From positions 1,149,013 through 1,213,012 of the forward strand of contig NZ_BQXY01000001.1 of the NCBI RefSeq assembly GCF_024341905.1: a stretch of DNA of 64,000 nucleotides, in the 5' to 3' direction. The stretch's first letter is position 1. Each line of letters opens with the position of its first letter. Source of the DNA: Clostridium folliculivorans (GTDB taxonomy: Bacteria > Bacillota > Clostridia > Clostridiales > Clostridiaceae). Of the stretch, positions 24,589 to 33,499 are shown piece after piece. A program made the translations under genes and the position numbers. The notes beneath the pieces are model-generated. The model was not told where the DNA came from, did no database searches, and worked only from the letters and a program-made list of their open reading frames with translations.

Positions 24589-25683
24589 ATGGCTACTATA
24601 CTAATAAAAAATGTGAAAATTTTTAATGGTATTGAATGCATAGAAGCAGATAAAATTGTAATTGAAGATGGATATATAACTGATAAAGCAGAAGGAGATA
24701 TTGAAATTGATGGAAGTGGATGCACCTTACTTCCAGGATTAATAGATGCGCATATTCATCTATATCAAATTAAAAATCTAGAGGAAGCTTCTAGGTATGG
24801 TATTACAACTATGATGGATATGGGAACACGTTCACCGAAAGTTGTAGATGGTCTGAAAAATTTAAGTGGTTTACCTGATATACTAAGCAGTTACAGTCCT
24901 GCTTTCACTTCAGGAAGTAACATGCCAAGTAAAATGGGGTATTCAGACTCTTCATATGTAATAAGTATAACTGATGCAGAACGCTTTGTTAATGAACAGA
25001 TAGAACTGGGCGCTGATTACATTAAAGTTATTTTAGAGGATCAAGGTGTAAATGTTGAAACCATGTTATTTCCACCAGAAATTGTTGCAGCGATTGTTGC
25101 ACAAGCTCATATTAATGGCAAAAAAGTCATTGCTCATGCAGTTTCATCAAATTCGTTTAAAACAGCAATAGAAGCTGGAGTAGATGTGGTGACACATATT
25201 CCATTTGCTGAACCTTTAACGGAAGAGGTTATTCAATTAATGATGGAGAGGGGTACTATGTCAGTTCCGACAATGGTAACTATGAAAGGGATTGTTGAAT
25301 CTATTAAAAGATTCAATCCTAATGCACCATTGAATTATGATTACGTTAAGGAATCAGTTGCAAGACTTTATAAAGCTGGTGTTAAAATAATTGCTGGAAG
25401 TGATTCCAATACTGACGATCCAACAACTCCATATTCAGCACCATATGGTATATCACTTCTTGATGAACTTGAATTAATGGTTGAAGCAGGGCTTACTCCT
25501 ATTCAGGCAATACAAAGCGCAACAAGTATGCCAGCAAAATATTTCGCAATGCATGACAGAGGAATTATTAAGGGAGGCTATAGGGCAGACCTTGTTCTGA
25601 TAAAAGGTGATCCCACTGTAAATATTAATGAAATAAAGAATATTAAACAAGTTTGGATTGGTGGAGAGGAGATTATTAAATAA
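24589..25683 (+). CDS. Amidohydrolase, imidazolonepropionase-like
   Basis: A 364-residue metal-dependent hydrolase. LPGLIDAHIHLYQ holds the H-x-H metal ligands of the amidohydrolase barrel, ADYIKVILED carries the lysine at the end of strand 4, KKVIAHAVSS and VVTHIPFA supply the later histidines and IIAGSDSNTDDPT the catalytic Asp. An N-terminal and C-terminal beta-sandwich (IKNVKIFNG ... GGYRADLVLIKGDP) completes the fold. It hydrolyses an amide or cyclic amide of unknown identity in the cytosol. AGGAGGC precedes the ATG. Divergent PucR-type regulator, own terminator. Confidence 0.88.
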   Translation: MATILIKNVKIFNGIECIEADKIVIEDGYITDKAEGDIEIDGSGCTLLPGLIDAHIHLYQIKNLEEASRYGITTMMDMGTRSPKVVDGLKNLSGLPDILSSYSPAFTSGSNMPSKMGYSDSSYVISITDAERFVNEQIELGADYIKVILEDQGVNVETMLFPPEIVAAIVAQAHINGKKVIAHAVSSNSFKTAIEAGVDVVTHIPFAEPLTEEVIQLMMERGTMSVPTMVTMKGIVESIKRFNPNAPLNYDYVKESVARLYKAGVKIIAGSDSNTDDPTTPYSAPYGISLLDELELMVEAGLTPIQAIQSATSMPAKYFAMHDRGIIKGGYRADLVLIKGDPTVNINEIKNIKQVWIGGEEIIK

Positions 25684-25792
25684 TCTTTAATAGCTGACAG
25701 CTACCACTAAAGAAAGGCTGAAATATTATGCAATAGGTGGTTTTACAAGTAGCGCTAAAAGAAAAGTGCATGTCAGTAAGTATTCCGTTCAC

Positions 25793-25827
25793 AAAAATAC
25801 CGGATGTTTTATACATCCGGTATTTTG
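25793..25827. terminator. Bidirectional terminator
   Basis: AAAAATACCGGATG-TTTTATA-CATCCGGTATTTT, perfect stem, serving the plus-strand amidohydrolase and the minus-strand TetR gene. Confidence 0.92.
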
Positions 25828-25869
25828 AGTGTTATATATTATTTCTGTTCTTGACTAACAACTTAAAAC

Positions 25870-26445
25870 TTAAACAAAAATTAAATCTATAAATGAGTTA
25901 ATTAAAGCTGTTGGATCATCTAATCCTTTTTCTGATTCTAGATGACCAGCAGAATTAAGTTCAACAAGACCAAGAATAAATGAAGATACCATTGCTGATA
26001 ATTGTTTCGGTGGTTTATTAACAGTGTATTTTTGTTCATGAGGTTTTTCTAAGCATTTATAGAAAATTCCAAACACCTCAATGGCTGCAATGTGTAGATT
26101 ATCATATTGATTCTTATCCCATTGTTTTAAGAACATCAATTTATAATGCTCTTGATTGTTTATCCCAAAATCATAAAAAGTATATAACACTTCATAAACA
26201 AGTTCTCTAGGATCCTCTATTTCTTTAATTAATTTTCCAATGCGACTTTTTAATATTTCAAAATCTTCGGTCACAATGGCTGCTAGTAAATCTTCCTTAT
26301 TTTTAAAATACACATAAACTGCACTTCTAGATAAGTTCATTTCTTTTCCAAGGTCACGCATACTAACAGAGTCAACACCACTTTCATCAATCATTTGCCT
26401 TGTGACATCAATCAGCTTTTGTTTTGTATCATTACTACTTTTCAT
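25870..26445 (-). CDS. TetR-family repressor
   Basis: A 191-residue TetR regulator: VTRQMIDESGVDSVSMRDLGKEMNLSRSAVYVYFKNKEDLLAAIV is the N-terminal helix-turn-helix with the typical Y-x-Y-F-K-N-K-E-x-L. The C-terminal helices form a ligand domain of unknown specificity. AGAGG precedes the ATG at 26445. It diverges from an SDR gene; two perfect 13-bp palindromes overlap the intervening promoters, so it very likely represses both. Confidence 0.9.
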   Translation of the reverse strand: MKSSNDTKQKLIDVTRQMIDESGVDSVSMRDLGKEMNLSRSAVYVYFKNKEDLLAAIVTEDFEILKSRIGKLIKEIEDPRELVYEVLYTFYDFGINNQEHYKLMFLKQWDKNQYDNLHIAAIEVFGIFYKCLEKPHEQKYTVNKPPKQLSAMVSSFILGLVELNSAGHLESEKGLDDPTALINSFIDLIFV

Positions 26446-26493
26446 AATAACCTCTTTTAGAAATATATTTTAAATTAATTTTATAACATCATG

Positions 26494-26544
26494 TTGACAC
26501 TGTCAATGTTGGGGGATATAATGAATTCAAGTTGACAGTGTCAA
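26494..26544 (+). promoter_or_regulatory. SDR promoter with two TetR operators
   Basis: TTGACA (26494-26499), 17-bp spacer, TATAAT (26517-26522): perfect sigma-A consensus. Operator 1, TTGACACTGTCAA (26494-26506), covers the -35; operator 2, TTGACAGTGTCAA (26532-26544), lies just past the start point. The two are identical except for the central base. Read on the other strand, operator 2 gives a TTGACA -35 with TTATAT 17 bp on, a likely promoter for the TetR gene. Confidence 0.85.
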
Positions 26545-26585
26545 TGAAATGTATTGATCTTACTTTTTATAAAAGGAGTGTAGTT

Positions 26586-27557
26586 ATGTTAACTAAAAAT
26601 GGTTCAAATAAAAAGACTATTATTATAACTGGGGGGAATTCAGGACTTGGTTATGCATGTGCTAAAAATATTGCTAAAATAGATAAAAACAATCATGTTA
26701 TACTAGCTTGTCGTAACATAGCTAAAGCAAATGAAGCAGTAAATTCACTAATTAAAGAAACTAACAATAATAACATAACTTCTTTGGAACTTGACCTTGC
26801 GTCCTTAGAATCTGTAAGAGATTTTGCACTTCAATTTTCAAATTCAGATTATCCACCACTATATGCTCTTGTTTGTAATGCCGGATTAATTATGGTTGAT
26901 AAGACTTACTACACTAAAGATGGATTTGAAAGTACCTTTGGGACAAATCATCTTGGGCATTTTCTACTGGCTAACATGTTGCTTGGAAAAATGTCCGATT
27001 CAGGTAGAATAGTTTTTGTTAGCAGCGGAACTCATGACCCTAAGCAGAAGACAATTGTAGCTACTCCAGTGTATGAGAATGCTAGATTGTTAGCTTTTCC
27101 TAAGGAAATGAATCAAGGTGAAAGTATGCTTACCGTTGGCCAACGTAGATACTCTACTTCAAAGTTGTGTAATATATACTGTGCTTACGAGTTAGCAGAA
27201 AGGATACAAAAGCAAACTAATAAAAATATTACAGTAAATGCTTTTAATCCTGGGCAGATGCCAGGCACAGGGTTCTCACGCACATTTCCGCCTATTATGA
27301 GATTTATTACTAAAAACATCAATTATATTTCTACTTTATTTTTACCAAATGTTAATACTGCAAATAAGTCAGGAAAAGCATTAGCGGCTTTAGCAATTAA
27401 CCCTGAGTTTAATGGAATTACTGGTAAGTATTTTGATGGGACAAGGGAAGTAAAATCTTCGGAGCTTTCTTATAACAAGGAAAATAGACAAGATTTATGG
27501 AAGACAAGTGTTGAGTTGTCAAAGCTAAACAAATCAGAAACAATCTTAGATTTATAG
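26586..27557 (+). CDS. Short-chain dehydrogenase/reductase (retinol/protochlorophyllide reductase-like)
   Basis: A 323-residue SDR. IIITGGNSGLGYACAKNIA is the T-G-x3-G-x-G nucleotide site, VCNAGLIM the NAG strand, VFVSSGTHD gives the catalytic Ser and RYSTSKLCN the Y-x3-K pair. The longer length and the wide gap between Ser and Tyr place it with the retinol dehydrogenase / protochlorophyllide reductase-like SDRs; substrate unknown. AAAGGAGTG sets the ATG at 26586; the frame is open further up but starts inside operator 2. Controlled by the divergent TetR. The stop codon touches a family A repeat. Confidence 0.88.
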   Translation: MLTKNGSNKKTIIITGGNSGLGYACAKNIAKIDKNNHVILACRNIAKANEAVNSLIKETNNNNITSLELDLASLESVRDFALQFSNSDYPPLYALVCNAGLIMVDKTYYTKDGFESTFGTNHLGHFLLANMLLGKMSDSGRIVFVSSGTHDPKQKTIVATPVYENARLLAFPKEMNQGESMLTVGQRRYSTSKLCNIYCAYELAERIQKQTNKNITVNAFNPGQMPGTGFSRTFPPIMRFITKNINYISTLFLPNVNTANKSGKALAALAINPEFNGITGKYFDGTREVKSSELSYNKENRQDLWKTSVELSKLNKSETILDL

Positions 27558-27652
27558 ATGTACCACTTCGAACAGAAATCTGTTTTTAAAACTATCACAG
27601 CTTCTGGTGAGAGAATTTAAAAATAATAAGTTTTATTACGAAGTGGTACATC
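27557..27652. repeat. Family A palindromic repeat, copy A7
   Basis: Ends GATGTACCACTTCG and CGAAGTGGTACATC are perfect inverted repeats, as in A3; the centre is CTATCACA-GCTTCT-GGTGAGAG. Its first base is the last base of the SDR stop codon, so insertion was at or right behind the gene end. Confidence 0.85.
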
Positions 27653-27781
27653 CATATAAGGTTTCAAAGCATGCAATATTAAATCAAATATTATTTCATT
27701 GCTTGGAGAGAGCCAATACAATGTGAATCAAATGATTTCTTATACCTTTTAATAATGTAGATGGGATGGTATCTATAAATT

Positions 27782-27813
27782 AAAGGCTCTAGCAAGTTTT
27801 GCTAGAGCCTTTG
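27782..27813. terminator. Bidirectional terminator
   Basis: AAAGGCTCTAGCAA-GTT-TTGCTAGAGCCTTT, between the SDR gene and the minus-strand operon that follows. Confidence 0.9.
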
Positions 27814-27849
27814 TGATCTTCATGTAAAAATGTATTTTAGTAGCTTACT

Positions 27850-28314
27850 TTAATATTCTTTTTTAATTACAAAGAACGAACCACGAATTGTTCCTGCTAG
27901 TTTAGACTTTTGTCTAGCAAACTTAAACTTTCCTTCTAACTCCTTTGGGACTTCCATTCCTTCAGAAAGCTTAAGACCAACAGCTCTCTTTTTAGGATCA
28001 TCAACTGTATACATTACGTTGATGCCAAGACCATCCTCATAGAAGACGTATGTAAATTTAATATTTTCCACCTGAAAGCTGGATGTTTCTAAAGGTTTGG
28101 CTGCAAACTCAATATCACGTTCTTCTTTCAAAATTCCGTTCACGTAATCAAGGGTATCCTTACTTTCGCTAGCTGGTACAACAGTAAATTCATGCTTGTA
28201 CTTGTTCATAAAGTAACGTGCTTCATTTGCACGTAAACCTGCAAGAGCATCCGCTATAGGGGAAGACTCTAAACCAGTTGTAGATACATTTTTAAAATCA
28301 ACGATATATGACAT
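27850..28314 (-). CDS. Hypothetical protein in GyrI-like operon
   Basis: A 154-residue soluble protein I do not recognise. Features: SSPIADALAGLRANEARYFMNKYKHEF in the first third, a beta-rich middle (ENIKFTYVFYEDGLGINVMYTVDD) and a basic C-terminus (KFKFARQKSKLAGTIRGSFFVIKKEY). No signal peptide, no membrane helix. AAGGAGGATT precedes the ATG. It lies 22 bp after a GyrI-like effector-binding gene on the same strand, and the WYL regulator at 28927 diverges from both, so the three are probably one stress- or ligand-responsive unit. Confidence 0.55.
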   Translation of the reverse strand: MSYIVDFKNVSTTGLESSPIADALAGLRANEARYFMNKYKHEFTVVPASESKDTLDYVNGILKEERDIEFAAKPLETSSFQVENIKFTYVFYEDGLGINVMYTVDDPKKRAVGLKLSEGMEVPKELEGKFKFARQKSKLAGTIRGSFFVIKKEY

Positions 28315-28336
28315 TTCAAATCCTCCTTATAATTCA

Positions 28337-28816
28337 TTATTTTTTAACAACAGGAATCCACATTTCACCAAAGACTAAGTCGTTTTGTTTTTTTATCTCA
28401 ACTGTTGCATTTGGCCCACCAACATATGCAAAATTATTTACTACTGGCAAGACTTGACCAAAGGCAATGCCCGCAAGCTTATTATTCAATTCATCCGAAG
28501 TTTTTGCTTCGCCTTTAACAACAAGATAGTCTCCTTTAGGGAATTGTATAACTCTAGCTTCTTCTGGTGCTGCTGCCTCTGTCATGACGCCAGCATAGTG
28601 CATCATCTTGTTATTTACCGCTTCGTTCACAGCAAAAACGTAGTCATTTGAAGCTATTGCTTTTAAAGCGTCAAGGCTTCCATCTTCACTAATTGACTGC
28701 CAAAAGTCTGATTTTTCCTTGTTTAAACCAATAAAATCTGTGTAATTGCTCTTAAGCTCAGTTCCAAGTCCTACAACGATAAAGCTATCTTTTTCTTCTA
28801 GAGTATAATCTGCCAT
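28337..28816 (-). CDS. GyrI-like / effector-binding domain protein
   Basis: A 159-residue single-domain protein: FIVVGLGTELKSNY opens the GyrI-like beta-alpha-beta fold and PKGDYLVVKGEAKTSDELNNKLAGIAFGQVLP with FGEMWIPVVKK closes it; this is the arrangement of the integron-associated effector-binding (Cass2-type) branch. Such proteins bind cationic drugs or act as stand-alone sensors. The ATG at 28816 follows AGGAAGG; the longer frame to 28849 lacks one. First gene of a two-gene operon opposite a WYL-domain regulator. Confidence 0.8.
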   Translation of the reverse strand: MADYTLEEKDSFIVVGLGTELKSNYTDFIGLNKEKSDFWQSISEDGSLDALKAIASNDYVFAVNEAVNNKMMHYAGVMTEAAAPEEARVIQFPKGDYLVVKGEAKTSDELNNKLAGIAFGQVLPVVNNFAYVGGPNATVEIKKQNDLVFGEMWIPVVKK

Positions 28817-28926
28817 TTTCAAAACCTTCCTCTTCTTTAAATTAATCAAATTACTTAAATTATTTACTTGATAGGTATATAATATTCTTAAATCATGTCA
28901 AAAAATGATACTGTTTAGGAGTGTTT

Positions 28927-29883
28927 ATGAAAAAAGTCGAACGAATTAATATACTTATGAGATATATCAACAACCGTGCCAACTTCACAATTTCTGAAAT
29001 AATGGAGGAATTCAACATATCTCGTTCCACAGCTATTAGAGATATCAGAGAAATTGAGGCCATGGGAGTTCCTCTAGTTGCAGAGGTTGGAAGAGATGGT
29101 GGGTATTTTGTTATGCACAATTCTGTTTTGCCTGCAGTTCGATTTACTGATAATGAAGTCAAAGCACTTTTTATTGCTTTTATGGCCACAAGAAATGAAC
29201 AACTTCCATATTTAAAGAGTCGTCAGTCCTTAACTGAAAAATTACTTGGACTTATATCAGAAAACCAGCAAGATGATCTTGTGCTTTTAAATCAGATATT
29301 GCTTTTTGAAGGTACTAATCCTAATAATCCTGACCTCATTGAGCTTTCAGACCTACCGCATCCATTATTAGAAAAGCTCATACAAATCCTTCTTTTGGAT
29401 AGATATTTATGTATTACAATCAAAGAAGATATGATAATAAAATCTTACCAAATTTTTTTATTACATCTTTATAATGAAAAAGGTCTTTGGGTTATAGAAG
29501 GGTTTGATTTAGAGAAAGAAAAGAAGCTAATTTTTCCTGTGGACCACCTTGAGGAGGTCAAAGCCTATTCTATGAAAAAAAGATTAAGTAGGAAAAAGAT
29601 TTTCGAAAAATTAAGTAAACAAGAAGAAATGATTAACCTAGTTCTTGAATTTGGTCCAAAAGCTATTGCACAGTTCAAAAAATATCATCCTTTAAAAGTT
29701 ACAATATCCTATACCAATCCTTACCAAACCACGGCGATACTAAGAACTTTTATTGATGTAAATAAGACAGAGGAATTAGAAGAAATAATAAATTGGTTAC
29801 TTTTCCTAGGTAGGGATGTGAAAGTTAGGGAAATTCCAAAAGAAGTCTTAGAAGGGGTACAAGGAAGATTACGCTTATACTGA
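28927..29883 (+). CDS. HTH and WYL-domain transcriptional regulator (YafY/DeoR-like)
   Basis: About 318 residues. INILMRYINNRANFTISEIMEEFNISRSTAIRDIREIEAMGVPLVAE is an HTH_11-type winged helix, GRDGGYFVM its wing. The middle and C-terminal parts (GLWVIEGFDLEKEKKLIFPVDHLEEVKAY and a final helical domain) correspond to the WYL and WCX domains, ligand-binding modules in YafY/PafBC-like regulators. The ATG at 28927 follows AGGAG at 28918; the GTG at 28921 is too close. It diverges from the GyrI-like gene, the commonest genomic partner I know for this type. Confidence 0.85.
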   Translation: MKKVERINILMRYINNRANFTISEIMEEFNISRSTAIRDIREIEAMGVPLVAEVGRDGGYFVMHNSVLPAVRFTDNEVKALFIAFMATRNEQLPYLKSRQSLTEKLLGLISENQQDDLVLLNQILLFEGTNPNNPDLIELSDLPHPLLEKLIQILLLDRYLCITIKEDMIIKSYQIFLLHLYNEKGLWVIEGFDLEKEKKLIFPVDHLEEVKAYSMKKRLSRKKIFEKLSKQEEMINLVLEFGPKAIAQFKKYHPLKVTISYTNPYQTTAILRTFIDVNKTEELEEIINWLLFLGRDVKVREIPKEVLEGVQGRLRLY

Positions 29884-30145
29884 ACATAATTAGTGAACTT
29901 TTTTTATTCGTTGTATGTTGTAAATAAGGATAAAAGGTATAAAGATGAAATACTTCAATCCTTAAACTCCAAATAAAGTAATTCGTTTTGAGGTGATTTC
30001 TTCATGTCTCCTATATTGAGTACCATGATTGAAGCTGCAATTAAACTTGATAATCAATAATTTTAAAAATTAAGTTGAAATACATTTTAAAGCAATATAT
30101 GATGAATTCAGGCATCGATGTACTTTATAAAAAAGAAGGTAAGTT

Positions 30146-30601
30146 ATGGAGATTAATATTGAAATAATACCATCATATAAAATTGCTTATATTCGAAGAA
30201 CAGGTTTTTATGGTTCAGAGAATGTGAAGGTAATGGAAAGCTTAAAAAGCTGGGCTAAGGAAAAGCACTTATTTAATGAAAGTTCGATTATATTAGGTAT
30301 AGCTCAAGATAATCCAAGGTTCACAGAACCTAAGGACTGTCGTTATGATGCATGCATAGTGGTTTTCGATAAATTTGAGCCTGAAAATAACTTAATTAAC
30401 TTTGGAGAAATTATCGGTGGAAAGTATTGCGTATTTAAAATAAGCCACACAGTAGATGCTATGCAAAAAGCATGGGGTGAGATTTTTTCAGAGTTGTCAA
30501 AAAGAAATTATGCATTGGATGAAGAAAGACCTATTCTTGAACGATATGCTGTGCAAATGATAAATAGTCATTACTGCGAAATTTGTGTACCAATATTATA
30601 A
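30146..30601 (+). CDS. Stand-alone GyrI-like (AraC effector-binding) protein
   Basis: A 151-residue protein: KIAYIRRTGFYGSENVKVMESLKSWAKE, ILGIAQDNPRFTEPKDCRYDACIVV and GGKYCVFKISHTVDAMQKAWGEIFSEL match the SbmC/GyrI fold (strand, helix, strand, then G-G-x-Y-x-V-F). It probably binds a small molecule or drug in the cytosol. The third such domain in the window. AAGAAGGTAAG precedes the ATG. Upstream bases 29884-30145 hold no gene; an 18-codon frame at 30004 (MSPILSTMIEAAIKLDNQ) might be debris of an HD-domain gene. Confidence 0.8.
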   Translation: MEINIEIIPSYKIAYIRRTGFYGSENVKVMESLKSWAKEKHLFNESSIILGIAQDNPRFTEPKDCRYDACIVVFDKFEPENNLINFGEIIGGKYCVFKISHTVDAMQKAWGEIFSELSKRNYALDEERPILERYAVQMINSHYCEICVPIL

Positions 30602-30702
30602 AAAGTCTATAGAATTAAAAGCTGTAGCCTCTGATTACCAGCAGGGGCTACTAGATTTATGATTATAAGATAACAATATAAATGGTAAGTTCTACTTATT
30701 AG

Positions 30703-30910
30703 CTAAATAGGACAAATTGGTTGTAAATCTAGTAATGCTCCAAATTTTTGAGAAGCTGTTATGAAACATATAAGTGCTAGAAGTTCAGATATTTCACCTT
30801 CATTAAATTCGTTTTTTAGTAAATTAAAGCGAGTATCATCTAGAGTATGATTTTTAGAAACAAAATCAGCTGTTTTTGTAGCAACTGAGATTTTAGAATC
30901 TATTATTTTA
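30703..30910 (-). pseudogene. Remnant of a carboxymuconolactone decarboxylase-family gene
   Basis: Read on the minus strand, the frame encodes TKTADFVSKNHTLDDTRFN then NEGEISELLALICFITASQKFGALLDLQP and a stop at 30703. This is the C-terminal end of CMD/AhpD-like proteins (the A-L-t and E-I-v-E-l-t-x-l-I-a-f block). Everything upstream is missing and the frame runs into the plus-strand fragment that follows. No start codon. Confidence 0.5.
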
Positions 30911-31173
30911 TAGGTATTGATTGTATTATTAAAGTAACTATGAAGAATGGTGAATATGAAAGATTTAAAGCTTTTATTAAAGACTATGAACGTAGTGAAT
31001 GGTGTTATAGAATTGCTGGAAATGGATGTTTTATAGTTAAATTGTCAGTTAAATCATTAGAAGAAATAGAAGAGTTTATAAATGTTATTTCTTCATATGC
31101 GCTAACAGAAACAATGATAGCATTTTCAGAAGTAGATATAAATAATTGCATAGACAAGTTTTTGAAAGAATAA
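30904..31173 (+). pseudogene. Remnant of an Lrp/AsnC-family regulator (ligand domain only)
   Basis: The frame gives IGIDCIIKVTMKNGEYERFKAFIKDYE, WCYRIAGNGCFIVKLSVKSLEEIEEFINV and TETMIAFSEVDIN, which matches the RAM domain of Lrp/AsnC proteins (strand, helix, G-x-x-D/C strand, helix). The N-terminal helix-turn-helix is absent. An ATG at 30940 exists but without a good Shine-Dalgarno. It abuts the CMD remnant on the other strand; both seem to be products of one old deletion. Confidence 0.5.
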
Positions 31174-31277
31174 GTAGCTAAATAGATGAGAAAACACTTC
31201 TGCATATATTAAAATGTATTTAGGGAAAGTATGTGTACTTCCCGATTATTTAATAAACAATTTTAGGAGGAAGAATT

Positions 31278-31688
31278 ATGAGTGTAAAAATGATACATCA
31301 CATATGTATTCAAACCGAGCAGTATACAGAGTCATTAGACTTTTACACAAGAATAATAGGATTTGAAATAGTTAGTGAAAACCTAAATTTTCACGGAAGA
31401 GCCTATAATACATGGATAAAATTTGGAGATTTTATGATAGAGCTTCAAACACCTAAAGAAGGTGAGCAATTTAATAAATGGAGTTCTTTAAATGCTGGCC
31501 CAGTTCATCTGGCGTTTATGGTTGATAATGTAGAGCAAGAATATGAAAGAATTAAATCGCTAGGCTATGAGAATTTTAAACTGAAAAATGGTCAAGTTAT
31601 TTATAAGGTGCTTGGAGAAAGTTTATTCAAAATAAAAGCGCCAGAAGGAACTGAAATTGAAATGAGAGATACTGAGATTACATTTTAA
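31278..31688 (+). CDS. VOC-superfamily (glyoxalase-like) protein
   Basis: A 136-residue VOC protein of two beta-alpha-beta-beta-beta modules: MIHHICIQTEQYTESLDFYTRIIGFEIV, then GPVHLAFMVDNVEQEYERIKSLGY. Metal ligands are plausibly His6, Glu at MIELQTP, His at GPVHLAF and the final Glu in GTEIEMRD. Members include glyoxalase I, fosfomycin-resistance and dioxygenase-type enzymes; the exact reaction is not readable. TTTTAGGAGGAAG precedes the ATG. It stands alone. Confidence 0.85.
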   Translation: MSVKMIHHICIQTEQYTESLDFYTRIIGFEIVSENLNFHGRAYNTWIKFGDFMIELQTPKEGEQFNKWSSLNAGPVHLAFMVDNVEQEYERIKSLGYENFKLKNGQVIYKVLGESLFKIKAPEGTEIEMRDTEITF

Positions 31689-31980
31689 GTAAATGATATT
31701 ACGGAGCGTTTTTATGCTCATGAAAAATTCTTTGATAGAATTATATTATCTTTAGATGATTAATTAATATTACTTTAAAGATTATCAATGAATCAAAATT
31801 TATAAGTTATGCTAATAAGAAGCACTTGTCTTTGAAGGATGAGTGCGTTTTCTATTTTTTAAAGTCTTTGTTATTTGTAGTGTGATGTTATTATATCACA
31901 TGGTATATGCTGTATATAAATGTTATAATTGTAAAAGCATAAACAGTAATAAGATTTGTATTCTCCAAAGGAGTGGGAAG

Positions 31981-32748
31981 ATGGATAAGAGACTTACGTT
32001 CAATGAAGATGCTAGCAATTATGACAAGTGGAGACCAACATATTGTGAAGAATTATTTGAGGATATCTTTCAGTATTCTGGGCTTAGTAAAGGTAAAAAT
32101 GCATTAGAAGTGGGAATAGGAACAGGTCAAGCTACAACACCTTTTCTTAATGCTGGGTATAATGTAACTGCTGTGGAACTTGGAAATAACCTTGCGCAGT
32201 TCTCAAAAGAAAAGTTTAAAGAATATAAGAATTTTAATATTTATAATACTTCTTTTGAAGCATTTCAGTGTGAGGATAACAGTATAGATATTCTTTATTC
32301 TGCTACTGCTTTTCATTGGATTGCAGAAGATATTGGATATCCAAAGGTGTTGAGGTTATTAAAAGATAATGGAACCATAGCTTTATTTTGGAACAAGCCA
32401 TCTCCAGCAGACGAGGATTATTCATTGCATCTAGAAATACAAAAGATATATGAAAAATACTGGCCAGCAACAGATAAACTTCTAGAAAGTAATAGTGAAA
32501 GGTATAAAAGAATTTCAGAAACTATTAAAGCCCACGGTTTTAAAGATCTAGAAGTGAAGCTATATCATAAGATACGTAAGTTTTCTGCGGAAGAGTATAT
32601 TTGTTTGTTAAACACCTACTCTGATCACAGAACTATGCTACAACCTACAAAACAATTGTTTGAAAATGAAATTAAAGATACCATTAAGAGAAATGGCGAC
32701 TTATTCAATATTCATGACACAATAGAGTTATATTTAGCTAGAAAATAA
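31981..32748 (+). CDS. Class I SAM-dependent methyltransferase
   Basis: A 255-residue methyltransferase: ALEVGIGTGQATTPFLNAG is motif I (E-x-G-x-G-x-G), VTAVELGNNLAQFSKEKF motif II and IDILYSATAFHWI the post-motif segment with the F-H-W-I typical of type 11 methyltransferases. Small-molecule substrate unknown. AAAGGAGTGGGAAG precedes the ATG at 31981; the frame is open 138 bases further up but that part is hydrophobic noise overlapping the leader. Probably cotranscribed with the GNAT gene 54 bp downstream. Confidence 0.87.
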   Translation: MDKRLTFNEDASNYDKWRPTYCEELFEDIFQYSGLSKGKNALEVGIGTGQATTPFLNAGYNVTAVELGNNLAQFSKEKFKEYKNFNIYNTSFEAFQCEDNSIDILYSATAFHWIAEDIGYPKVLRLLKDNGTIALFWNKPSPADEDYSLHLEIQKIYEKYWPATDKLLESNSERYKRISETIKAHGFKDLEVKLYHKIRKFSAEEYICLLNTYSDHRTMLQPTKQLFENEIKDTIKRNGDLFNIHDTIELYLARK

Positions 32749-32802
32749 GTTGAGAGATAGTATAAGATAAATTTTAAAATAAATTAGTTGAGGATATATA
32801 AA

Positions 32803-33300
32803 ATGAATTTAAAGGAAGTAGGACTAGAAAAAATAACAATAGACTCAAAAACAAAGCTTGAAAATTTAATCAGCTTATATTTGCATGATTTATCAGAGTT
32901 TGCAGATGATTTGAAAATTAATGAGGATGGAAAATTTGAATATGAGGGTTTGGAATTATATTTTAAATCTAAGGATTTAACTCCTTTTTTTATAACTTAC
33001 CGAGGTGAAGTGGTAGGTTTTGTCCTTTTTAATACGGGAAAATATGCTCCGAAGGATATTAACTACGTGATACATGAACTATTTATCCTAAAGAGTTTTA
33101 GAAATAAAGGTGTAGCAAGTGATGCAATTAAAATTTTGATGGACACATATAAAGGAAAATACAAAGTTGTACAGATATCAACTAATAAGACAGCAGTAAA
33201 GTTTTGGATGAAGTTTTATGAGAATCAAAGTATTAAATTTACAGAGGCAAAAGAAAAAGACGATGATTTAGAGATTAATGTTCAGATATTTAATGTGTAA
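32803..33300 (+). CDS. GNAT N-acetyltransferase
   Basis: A 165-residue GNAT protein: LISLYLHDLSEFADDLKINEDGKFEY in front, then TYRGEVVGFVLFNTG, NYVIHELFILKSFRNKGVASDAIKIL (acetyl-CoA loop R-N-K-G-V-A) and NKTAVKFWMKFY. This resembles the subgroup whose first helix L-x2-Y-x-H-D-x-S-E/x-F. GAGGA at 32790 sits 8 nt before the ATG at 32803. A terminator shared with the minus-strand sigY-like operon follows. Confidence 0.8.
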   Translation: MNLKEVGLEKITIDSKTKLENLISLYLHDLSEFADDLKINEDGKFEYEGLELYFKSKDLTPFFITYRGEVVGFVLFNTGKYAPKDINYVIHELFILKSFRNKGVASDAIKILMDTYKGKYKVVQISTNKTAVKFWMKFYENQSIKFTEAKEKDDDLEINVQIFNV

Positions 33301-33421
33301 GTGTGATTAAAGAGGTGTTTCGTATAAGCGTTATGATATAAAAATGTACTATTAATAGTTAATAGAATTATTAATAAACTTAGTAGATTATAACTGGGTA
33401 TCTATAATAATTAAAATAATA

Positions 33422-33456
33422 ATGCAGTCACTAGTAAAAGTGGCTGCATTATTTTT
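33422..33456. terminator. Bidirectional terminator
   Basis: AATGCAGTCACT-AGTAAA-AGTGGCTGCATT, then ATTTTTATTT; A-rich on the left, so usable from both strands (GNAT gene and sigY-like operon). Confidence 0.88.
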
Positions 33457-33499
33457 ATTTCATCTATAATTTTACATGAATTTATTATAGTATCTGAAG

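Noticed and set aside
26532..26585. Longer start for the SDR gene at the TTG of 26532
   Set aside because: The TTG lies inside TetR operator 2; AAAGGAGTG marks the ATG at 26586.
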